From Flavisolibacter ginsenosidimutans (lineage in GTDB: Bacteria > Bacteroidota > Bacteroidia > Chitinophagales > Chitinophagaceae): DNA of 64,000 bases. The first letter of the stretch is position 1. Each line of letters starts with the position of its first letter. The notes beneath the pieces are model-generated. The model had not been told where the DNA came from, made no database searches, and saw only the letters and a program-made list of their open reading frames with translations. The stretch covers positions 1,364,001-1,428,000 of the forward strand of contig NZ_CP042433.1 of assembly GCF_007970805.1 (NCBI RefSeq), read 5' to 3'. Position numbers and translations under genes: made by a program. Below are positions 29,380 through 36,838 of the stretch, in pieces.

Positions 29380-30900
29380 CTACAACGAAAGCAAGGAATT
29401 TACTTTGTTCACAAACGAAAAATCAGCAATTATATTTTTCACTTTGTTGATGTCATTGGCAAAGATGCGGTCTTCTTCGGCAAAGCCTACAAACTGCCGA
29501 ACGTAATCGTGTGCAGCTTCTAATACGGCGCTGCTCTTCAACGGCCTTCGAAACTCAATGGCCTGGCACGCCGAAAGCAATTCAATGGAAAGAATGTACT
29601 CAAGATTATCCAACACACGGTTCAGCTTTCGTCCGCTGATGCTGCCCATGCTTACGTGGTCTTCCTGTCCAAGTGAAGTGGGAATACTGTCGGCACTCGC
29701 CGGAAAGCAAAGTGTTTTGTTTTCCGTAACCAATGCCGCTGTGGTGTATTGCGGAATCATGAAGCCGCTGTTCAGGCCCACGTTCTTCATCAGCAACACT
29801 GGCAAGCCCCATTTGCCTTCGAGCAAAAGATAACAGCGCCTGTCCGAAATGTTGCCGATTTCGGCTGCGGCAAAGCAGCAATAATCAAGCGGCAGCGCAA
29901 GCGGCTGGCCGTGAAAATTGCCGCCGCTGATGGTGTCGTCTTCACCAAAAACAACGGGATTGTCGGTAACAGAATTCGCTTCTGTTTCGGTCAACATTTT
30001 TAAATGAAGCCAGGCATTTCGCGAAGCACCGTGCACTTGTGGCATACAACGCAACGAGTACGGATCTTGCACACGTCCGCAATCCACATGGCTTTGCATA
30101 ATCTCCGAATCGGCAAGCAACAAACGCAATCGTTCGGCAACAATTTGCGAGCCTTCAAACGGACGCAATTGATGCAACCTTTCATCAAAAGGCGCTTTTG
30201 TTCCCGTTAAGGCTTCGAGACTCATTGCGCCGATGATGTCTGCTGCATCGAGGCAATTGCTCATGCGCTGTACCGCTTTGATTGCATAAGCAAGAATGAA
30301 CTGTGTACCGTTAATCAAAGCCAGGCCTTCTTTCGGGCCAAGCCGTATGGGCTGCATGTTTAAGGCAGAAAGAACATCTGCCGTAGTTTGCCGCTTTCCT
30401 TTGTAAAATACTTCGCCCAAGCCAATCAGCGGCAAAAACAAATGAGCCAGCGGTGCAAGATCACCGGAAGCGCCAACGCTGCCTTTTTCCGGTACAACGG
30501 GAAGAACGTCGTTCTCCAACTGCCAAAGAATGCGTTCGATGGTTGACAACTGCACACCCGAATAACCTTGCGCCAGTGCGTGAATTTTTGTGATCATCAT
30601 CAGCCGCACAATTTCTTCCGGAACCGGCTCGCCCACGCCCACGCTGTGGCTTTGCAGGATTTTGTATTGAAGCGTGGTGGTTTCTTCTTCGCTGATTTTT
30701 GTGTTGGCCAATATACCGAAGCCGGTGGTGATGCCGTAAACGGTTTTACCCGCATCGGCCATGTGCTGCACGTATTGCTGGCTGCGGTTTATACGCTCAA
30801 TGGTCTCGGGATGGAGTTCGCCACGAACCGTTTTTTGAACCAATTGAACCGCCGTTTCAACCGTTAGCTTATCCCGTCCGTAGAAAAATTTTGTCTGCAT
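29380..30900 (-). CDS. hutH: Histidine ammonia-lyase
   Basis: The protein has 506 residues, the usual length. It removes ammonia from L-histidine to give urocanate. The MIO cofactor forms from Ala144-Ser145-Gly146 in the GSVGASGDLAPLAHL motif, and the catalytic Tyr is Y55 in TVYGITTGFG. QDHVSMGS and the late FRRP segment also fit. The rest of the hut pathway is not in this window. The gene converges with the GntR regulator (36 bp between stops) and is divergent from the hypothetical gene at 30959. A related aromatic amino acid lyase activity cannot be excluded from sequence alone, but the histidine form is the better match. Confidence 0.9.
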   Translation of the reverse strand: MQTKFFYGRDKLTVETAVQLVQKTVRGELHPETIERINRSQQYVQHMADAGKTVYGITTGFGILANTKISEEETTTLQYKILQSHSVGVGEPVPEEIVRLMMITKIHALAQGYSGVQLSTIERILWQLENDVLPVVPEKGSVGASGDLAPLAHLFLPLIGLGEVFYKGKRQTTADVLSALNMQPIRLGPKEGLALINGTQFILAYAIKAVQRMSNCLDAADIIGAMSLEALTGTKAPFDERLHQLRPFEGSQIVAERLRLLLADSEIMQSHVDCGRVQDPYSLRCMPQVHGASRNAWLHLKMLTETEANSVTDNPVVFGEDDTISGGNFHGQPLALPLDYCCFAAAEIGNISDRRCYLLLEGKWGLPVLLMKNVGLNSGFMIPQYTTAALVTENKTLCFPASADSIPTSLGQEDHVSMGSISGRKLNRVLDNLEYILSIELLSACQAIEFRRPLKSSAVLEAAHDYVRQFVGFAEEDRIFANDINKVKNIIADFSFVNKVNSLLSL

Positions 30901-30958
30901 ATTGGGCGGCCAAAATAATTTTTTATTTTACACGGACAAGCCACCAATTACAAACACT

Positions 30959-31462
30959 ATGGAAAACCTTTTACTCCTTTTTGCCACCAGCCTTGCGTGG
31001 CGCATATCCGCACCAAAGTTTAAACGTTACATTATTGGAAGAACGGGTTGTACTTCGCTCCTGCTTTCTACCGAGACCACGCTGCACGTTCAATCTACCA
31101 AAGACGACGAACGAATTTATTTTTATGAACACGAAGTGGCCGGCGTGACCTACGGCGTCATTACGGTGAACATGAAGGAACTCTATACGTTTGATCAAAG
31201 CGAAAACATCCTGGTGCAATACGTGAACCGTATTCGCAAACCTTTCGGCATTTCGTACAACGTTTCGATGGAAATGGAGCGCAGCGCCGACCGCATTACG
31301 CTTACCGATTACTGGCAGGACGAGGAAGGCGTTGACTGGAAAATAAAAGCTCACACCAACGGCAAAATCGTTGCGGTGCTGTACGTGAAAAATATTTCTG
31401 CTGCGCCGGTGAAAGAACACGACGCGTTTTTAAACGGCTTTAGATTTTGTTCTGTAAAGTAA
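30959..31462 (+). CDS. Hypothetical protein
   Basis: From the ATG at 30959 the product has 167 residues. A longer frame starts at 30902 but overlaps the start of hutH's promoter region and is less likely. I do not recognise the family. The sequence is mixed alpha/beta, without a signal peptide lipobox or a clear membrane segment apart from a slightly hydrophobic N-terminus (MENLLLLFATSLAW). It is rich in charged residues after position 40 and contains VNMKELYTFDQSENILVQYV and DEEGVDWKIKAHTNGKIVAVLYV. It lies just before the tRNA-Arg gene and divergent from hutH. Codon use looks like the neighbours. Confidence 0.65.
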   Translation: MENLLLLFATSLAWRISAPKFKRYIIGRTGCTSLLLSTETTLHVQSTKDDERIYFYEHEVAGVTYGVITVNMKELYTFDQSENILVQYVNRIRKPFGISYNVSMEMERSADRITLTDYWQDEEGVDWKIKAHTNGKIVAVLYVKNISAAPVKEHDAFLNGFRFCSVK

Positions 31463-31505
31463 AAGTTCAAATTCCTGATTCCTCTATCTTTGCTGCCGTT
31501 CTTTC

Positions 31506-31579
31506 GGTCCGGTAGCTCAGCTGAATAGAGCAACTGCCTTCTAAGCAGTAGGTCACAGGTTTGAGTCCTGTCCGGATCA
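31506..31579 (+). tRNA. tRNA-Arg (anticodon UCU)
   Basis: A 74-nt cloverleaf can be drawn. The acceptor stem GGTCCGG pairs with CCGGATC (one G-T), the D stem is GCTC/GAGC, and the anticodon stem ACTGC/GCAGT has the loop CTTCTAA (anticodon TCT, reading AGA). A 5-nt variable loop follows, then the T stem ACAGG/CCTGT with loop TTTGAGT. The discriminator is A and CCA is not encoded. A strong terminator follows at 31595. Confidence 0.95.
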
Positions 31580-31594
31580 CAGTTAATTATTAGG

Positions 31595-31633
31595 ACCCTT
31601 ATCAGGCTTCGTTTTGATAAGGGTTTTTCTTTT
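31595..31633 (+). terminator. Rho-independent terminator after tRNA-Arg
   Basis: A 10-bp perfect stem (ACCCTTATCA at 31595-31604 with TGATAAGGGT at 31615-31624) has a 10-nt loop and is followed by TTTTCTTTTT. It starts 16 bp after the tRNA. Confidence 0.9.
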
Positions 31634-31812
31634 TGTGGATATGGTTTAAGAAATCTTCTTTCTACCACGAAAGAATGGCACGACATTTTTCAAGTTGCTC
31701 AGTTTACATTTGAGAGCTTTTTTGTTCAGTTTTTAATTGATAATCAAATCAAAGCTAAACTAGAATATACCTCAATACAACTGTTGGCTGAAATGAAGCA
31801 AACCTCAAAAAA

Positions 31813-32244
31813 GTGCAAAAGGAAATAAAGGACAAGGTTTATTATTTACTATCAGGTTTAGAGAAGGAAGAGCCTTTACCAGAAAGTAGGTTCGATGGAG
31901 TTACTGAAAGTTTCGACTTCAAACTACCTGGTATGTATAAGGAAGTTATGAAGGCATTTAACGGCGGTGAGGGCGAAGTCGGAACAGACAGCTGGCTGTG
32001 TCTCTTCCCGATTGAGGAACTCACGCAGATTAATGGCGACTATAAGCTTTTGATGGAACAAATTCCCGATTACTTCCTCTTTGGCAAGGATGCGGCAGAT
32101 ACAGGTTATGCTTTCCATAAAACGTACGGTACTTTCCATTCTTTCGGTCTGATGTCAAACTTTGAAACGGATAACATTGAATTGTTAGGAAATGACTTTT
32201 TGCGGTTTTTAGAATATTTAGAGAGCTATAGATATGAAGGGTAA
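31813..32244 (+). CDS. SMI1/KNR4 (SUKH) family protein
   Basis: The protein has 143 residues and starts at GTG 31813. The N-terminal PESRFDGVTESFDFKLPGMYKEVMKAFNGGEGEVG and then LCLFPIEELTQINGDY match the SUKH fold (the xxLPxxYxxFL...NGG-like core), seen in many immunity proteins of contact-dependent and polymorphic toxins. No toxin gene is adjacent, so its job here is open. It stands alone between a tRNA-Arg terminator and the nucleotide-sugar fusion gene. The 31640-32390 stretch looks more A+T-rich than its surroundings, which fits a small acquired insert next to a tRNA. The upstream 31634-31812 shows nothing else recognisable. Confidence 0.75.
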   Translation: MQKEIKDKVYYLLSGLEKEEPLPESRFDGVTESFDFKLPGMYKEVMKAFNGGEGEVGTDSWLCLFPIEELTQINGDYKLLMEQIPDYFLFGKDAADTGYAFHKTYGTFHSFGLMSNFETDNIELLGNDFLRFLEYLESYRYEG

Positions 32245-32390
32245 AAAACACTTCAGCCAACAGGCGCTTTGTAAAAGTGGGGCTGAAATACGAATTTTCT
32301 ACAGTAAAACAATAACCAGCATTAGTGCATAAGTGGACCTGAAATTTTCCAAATTCCCCACCGAACACCAAGCCGATTAACGTTGGCATC

Positions 32391-35300
32391 TCACGCAAAA
32401 TCACACAAGGCCTTCACATAATCCTTGCTCCCGTCCGTCACCCAGGCATCCAATTGCGCCGGTTCTTTCATTTGTTGTCCGCGTAAACGCGGTACGGCAA
32501 TGTAGCCGCATTTCACATCGGGCAAAGCCGACATATCGCTCCACAATTTTTCAATTTGTGCAACAGGATAAATGTCTTCCTGGCCATGACCCCAACGGTA
32601 CTTCACTTCTTTGACGGTAACATACGTAGGAATGCGGTGCGCCACGCTACGCACTGCTTTGGCGAGTTGCATTTCATCGTCCACCAATAATGCTTCGCGG
32701 TTCAACCCAAACAATTGTAACAAACCGTCAACCTGGATCCAGGTTGTCATGGTGTTGTAATAACTGAGGTTCAACTCGTCTTCTTCACGCGGTTGTGCCA
32801 GGCCTTCCAATAAACGCAATTGTTTGTTCACGAAAGCAAGGCCGCCGCCACGGTCTTCAATGCGGCGTGGTACTACTTCAAAGGTCAGCACGTTACCGGA
32901 CGATAAATGATGACCCAAAGCAGCCGCGTTAACATCGGCACCAAGCGTATCAATGTTGTGCAGCATGATGGTTTGCAACTGCGGCTGTTCGCGCAACAGA
33001 CGGGCAAGCGATCCGTTGCGCAAAAGGTTTGACACTTCGTACCAATGCCCGAGCGGCGAAAAGCGTTGTGCCGCCACGTTGTCCACGTAATCACTTCCTT
33101 CGCCCTTGCTTTTGGCCCAGGCAATCAAACTTTGCCTTCCGGCTTCGCGAACCTTTTGCTTGTTTTCATCGAGCATTTCCTGCGGTAGTCCTTCCCACAA
33201 AAAACGCAGGTCGCGTTCCATAGGTACAAAGCGCTGACCAATGGAACGGCCTTCTGACAAATACACCGGGCCGTTGTAGCCGAAATTCTTTGTGCATGCA
33301 AGTGTTTCCTGAATAGGACTGTGCGTTAAATAACTGGTGGCAACGATGTGCGGAATAACAGCGTTGTATATTGCAGCAACCTTTTTTGTTTTGGAGAGAT
33401 GAATTTCCAAAAAGCTGCGGTGCCTTCCTTCCATTTCAACGAATGGATTGAGTGCCTTAATCACGCCTGCGCCTTTTGTCCACCGGCTGCCGACACCAGC
33501 GGCCAAACTCATAACAGCGACGGAGCCTTTACAAATCGCTTCTTCACCGACAACCGCATTGTTTACTTCATGCAACTGCACAAGATCATTTTTCGTTACG
33601 TCTTCAATGATGGTTTCCACAGGCAAGCGGTTTCGAGAAAGTCCGATGCGTCCTTTCTGCAAATCTTCGCGTATCTCTTCGTGCTGAATAAAATCAAATC
33701 CGTTTTCTTTTTTGATGCGATCAGTCTTTTCATTTTCTGCGCTGCGGTTGGCTTGCGTCGAAGGATCAGAAACGTTGAAAAGGTTTGAAACAATCGTCCG
33801 CAGTAACGGGTAAGCCAAATTATTTTGTTCGCAATTCGTGGTGAAGTAATCTATCTCGGCTCTTCGAATGTAATTGATGGTGGACGGTTCTTTGCGAACG
33901 AGTTCCGAAACGTGAATGCCGTAATACTGTTCGGGCATGAGGGCTTCAGCCCCTTGCTTTAAGCTTGCCCAACTGCCTTTGTGATTGATGCGCCAGTTGT
34001 AAACAACAGGCTCCATTGCAAAAGGCAAGGAGGCCGACAAATCAGTTTTTGTATGCCGTAGCAATGCAAGAATTTTCGCTTTTGCTGTTTCAGAATTGTC
34101 TGGATTTACAAACATGCCCATGCCGCCTCCCGACATTCCACCAAGCATAAGAAAGCCATAGTAGTCTTCACCAAATTCCTTTTTTGCTTTGCTGATTAAT
34201 TGTTCGGTAAAATGGGTTGTAGCCCAGGGAATAATCGTTTTGATTGGCCTTTCAAAATTGGCTGTGGTGTTGCTGCCCAAACTTTTTACATCCCCTTTTT
34301 TAATAGCTTCTAAAATGTTTTCAAAAATTTGATTGGTTTCTTGCCTTGCGCTCCACTCCTTTTCGCCGCGCAACAAATATTTTTCAGACACCATTTCCAA
34401 AATGGGACCAACGTTTGAGGCCATGCCGCCGTGCATAAGCACCAAGGACTGCGTTAGCTTTTGCTCAAGATCGGGATGCACTTCATCGCCGCTCAACACG
34501 TGGTGACGCGGCAATAAATTACCGCGACTGATGCCGTACTCCGCGTCGCCTTCTTTGGCCAGCGTGCCGCAAATGGTTTTAATGCCCGGCCACACGCCGC
34601 CCGAATCCTGCCAGCCGCCGCCCGACCCGCCAATCCATTCGCCAAGAATCGCTCTTGAAGCAACCAGCCTTCGTTCGCTTTCTTCCAAACCGCCTTCCAA
34701 ATTTTTTGTTTGGCCGGTTGCCCGCATGAGCACACTGATAATACAACCGAGAAGATTTGTTGAAACGGCAAAACGTGAACCCTTGGGAATGTCGTTCACT
34801 TTGGTGACAAGTTCAATGCCCATTCCCGGCGCAACGATGTGCGCAAGAATATTTGAGAGCGATTGATTCACGCCTTCAAACGACGGCGGTACTAAACCCG
34901 ATGCAATGACACCGGCTTTCACAAGGCTTAAATAATCATTGCCGAAGTTGAAAAGATCAGCAAGCGAGTCAACGTCTTTCGATGTTTTTAAATCAATGCT
35001 CGTGAGTCGCAACACGGGTTCGGGAATCACACGAACGTAACAATTGAGCGGCGGTGTGATGTCTTTGTCGCGGCCGAAAACGCCTAAGTCAATCGAGAGG
35101 TTAATAACTCTCGCACCTTCGGGGTAATCCATGCCGAGAAAAAAAATATCCGACCAGGCGCTGTGCGTAAGGTCCATGCGAACGGCAGTTTGCTCGTGCA
35201 GCACCGGATAAAAGAGTGAGTCGCTGCTTCGCTCCAAAAGTTTGGGATGAATGCGAACCGGATGCTCTTCGGCACGACCCACGCGAAACATCCATTGATT

Positions 35301-35723
35301 ACCCTTGGTAGACCGAACACTTTTGCGCACCTGCCCTGCCAATATTTGAAACGACAGGTTGTGATAAGCTTCTGCCAGCGCACTAAACAAATTTGCGTTT
35401 GGACCGTGGCTATCTAATTCGTTTAAAAACGTATCAATCGCTCCTTCAAAACGTCGCGAAAGCAAATCATCAAACCCGTTGTACGGAATTTTTCCGGTGG
35501 ATGGCACAGATTCATTGTTCACTAAAAAGAATCGGAAGCCTGCGTATAAAAAAAGAATAGCCCTCACTTTATCGTAAAGACTTGTAGTGCTCTTTCGAAA
35601 ATTATCCAACTCCCGAAAAGCGCTCAGCAGTTCCGCAGCGCTTAAACCACGGCTCATCTCAAAAAAAGAACGGTTGCGCTTTGCGGGATCGGTTGATGTA
35701 ATTGTTTCAATAAAAATGTTCAT
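32391..35723 (-). CDS. Fusion of GHMP-type sugar kinase-like domain and UGP2-like nucleotidyltransferase
   Basis: The protein has 1110 residues. The N-terminal half resembles fucokinase-like GHMP kinases: PKGS at the position of the ATP loop, then GGSGGGWQDSGGVWPGIKTI and LMLGGMSGGGMGMFVNP. The loop itself reads GSRFAVST where GSGLGTSS-like residues are expected, so kinase activity is uncertain. From about residue 720 the sequence resembles the UDP-glucose pyrophosphorylase family: SLAAGVGSRWTKG, then LGHWYEV, MLHNIDTLGADVN and FEVVPRRIEDRGGGLAF. The layout suggests phosphorylation of a free sugar followed by activation to an NDP-sugar, as in Fkp, but with the domains in the reverse order. 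The substrate is unknown. It starts 18 bp after the GalU-like gene and is surely co-transcribed with it. Confidence 0.72.
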   Translation of the reverse strand: MNIFIETITSTDPAKRNRSFFEMSRGLSAAELLSAFRELDNFRKSTTSLYDKVRAILFLYAGFRFFLVNNESVPSTGKIPYNGFDDLLSRRFEGAIDTFLNELDSHGPNANLFSALAEAYHNLSFQILAGQVRKSVRSTKGNQWMFRVGRAEEHPVRIHPKLLERSSDSLFYPVLHEQTAVRMDLTHSAWSDIFFLGMDYPEGARVINLSIDLGVFGRDKDITPPLNCYVRVIPEPVLRLTSIDLKTSKDVDSLADLFNFGNDYLSLVKAGVIASGLVPPSFEGVNQSLSNILAHIVAPGMGIELVTKVNDIPKGSRFAVSTNLLGCIISVLMRATGQTKNLEGGLEESERRLVASRAILGEWIGGSGGGWQDSGGVWPGIKTICGTLAKEGDAEYGISRGNLLPRHHVLSGDEVHPDLEQKLTQSLVLMHGGMASNVGPILEMVSEKYLLRGEKEWSARQETNQIFENILEAIKKGDVKSLGSNTTANFERPIKTIIPWATTHFTEQLISKAKKEFGEDYYGFLMLGGMSGGGMGMFVNPDNSETAKAKILALLRHTKTDLSASLPFAMEPVVYNWRINHKGSWASLKQGAEALMPEQYYGIHVSELVRKEPSTINYIRRAEIDYFTTNCEQNNLAYPLLRTIVSNLFNVSDPSTQANRSAENEKTDRIKKENGFDFIQHEEIREDLQKGRIGLSRNRLPVETIIEDVTKNDLVQLHEVNNAVVGEEAICKGSVAVMSLAAGVGSRWTKGAGVIKALNPFVEMEGRHRSFLEIHLSKTKKVAAIYNAVIPHIVATSYLTHSPIQETLACTKNFGYNGPVYLSEGRSIGQRFVPMERDLRFLWEGLPQEMLDENKQKVREAGRQSLIAWAKSKGEGSDYVDNVAAQRFSPLGHWYEVSNLLRNGSLARLLREQPQLQTIMLHNIDTLGADVNAAALGHHLSSGNVLTFEVVPRRIEDRGGGLAFVNKQLRLLEGLAQPREEDELNLSYYNTMTTWIQVDGLLQLFGLNREALLVDDEMQLAKAVRSVAHRIPTYVTVKEVKYRWGHGQEDIYPVAQIEKLWSDMSALPDVKCGYIAVPRLRGQQMKEPAQLDAWVTDGSKDYVKALCDFA

Positions 35724-35741
35724 GCCTTCTCTTCTCCTTCT

Positions 35742-36692
35742 TTATTTCGAGCGAACCGCATTTGCTTCAGCCAAAAGTTCCACTATCGTACTCAATGTTT
35801 CATCGTGTGCTTCACCGGCCAAACCCAACGCAATCTGCGCACGCAGCAGGCCGTGTTTGCGGCTTAAATCGTAACGAGCACCTTTTACTTCAAGTGCTAG
35901 ATATTTTTCACTGTTGGCAAGCTGCTGCAACACGGGCGTTAGCATGATGTTGGTTGAATCGGTCTTTACTGCTTCATCAAGCAAATGAAAAAGCGACGAC
36001 GTAAGTACGTGCATTCCAAAAAAACAGAGGTAATAACCGGCACGCAAGCCGGGTGTTTGCAATTCCAGTTCGGCCACGCTGAGCGAAGGCTTCTCAATTA
36101 ATTTTTCAATTTGATAAACGTCAGCCTGGTTCGGCAGGTGCTTGCCGGTGATTGTCCCATAGCGGCTTATCTGGTGCTCGATAATAGACGCAACGGCCGA
36201 CACAGAGCAAGCTTCTTTTGTTGCAAGTTCAATCAATTGTGCGGCGCAACGTTTATTTTTCAAATGTGAAACATAGAGATAATCGCCGAGCATGAGCAGG
36301 AAAGGATCATTACCGGCAAAGTCTTTCGCACAATGAACCGCATGGCCATAACCCCTTGGTTCTTTTTGCTCAACAAACTGAAGATGACTTATAAGGTCGT
36401 CAATTTTTTCGGCCTCTTCTTTTGCCCAATCTACACTACCAAATGATTTTGAAAGGTTCTCGCGAAGCGAGGCAAAGGCGTGAACGTAACGTTCGCCGTC
36501 GCCGGGTGCGCACACCACGCAAATTTCTTCGATGCCGCTGGCAAAGGCTTCTTCGCAGATGATTTGCAGTACGGGCTTGTGCAAACCATCAATGTCAATA
36601 ACGGGCAACATGGCCTTTTGAATGGTATCAGCAACGGGATAGAGTCTTTCGCCGCGAGCGGCCGCGGTAATAACGGCTTTTTTGATTTTCAT
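35742..36692 (-). CDS. GalU-like sugar-1-phosphate nucleotidyltransferase
   Basis: The protein has 316 residues. The N-terminal AVITAAARGERLYPVADTIQKAMLPVID corresponds to the GalU loop (consensus AAGxGTRxxPxTxxxxKxMLPxxD), with Arg-Gly-Glu-Arg in place of Leu-Gly-Thr-Arg. The later EEAFASGIEEICVV, LLMLGDYLYV, RYGTITG, IEKPS and AGYYLCFFGMHVLTSSLF segments all match the bacterial UTP-glucose-1-phosphate uridylyltransferase order. Because the GHMP-kinase/UGP2-like fusion follows 18 bp later, the cell would have two nucleotidyltransferases in one operon. A GalU paralogue specialised for another sugar is possible, and true UTP:glucose-1-phosphate activity is only the family default. Confidence 0.78.
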   Translation of the reverse strand: MKIKKAVITAAARGERLYPVADTIQKAMLPVIDIDGLHKPVLQIICEEAFASGIEEICVVCAPGDGERYVHAFASLRENLSKSFGSVDWAKEEAEKIDDLISHLQFVEQKEPRGYGHAVHCAKDFAGNDPFLLMLGDYLYVSHLKNKRCAAQLIELATKEACSVSAVASIIEHQISRYGTITGKHLPNQADVYQIEKLIEKPSLSVAELELQTPGLRAGYYLCFFGMHVLTSSLFHLLDEAVKTDSTNIMLTPVLQQLANSEKYLALEVKGARYDLSRKHGLLRAQIALGLAGEAHDETLSTIVELLAEANAVRSK

Positions 36693-36838
36693 GTTGGTGC
36701 CTGGACAGATGTTGAAGCGGCGAAAGTAAAACAGAAGGCACGAGGATACAAACCAAATCCCGCAGCTTGCTATAAAGTCATTCCGGTCAGCCGTTGCGGT
36801 GAAAAAATCATTTTTGCGTAAAGCTTGTCGAAAGGAAT

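Noticed and set aside
31351..31686. A 111-residue open frame on the minus strand across tRNA-Arg
   Set aside because: It overlaps the tRNA and its terminator and the end of a plus-strand gene; no family is recognisable.
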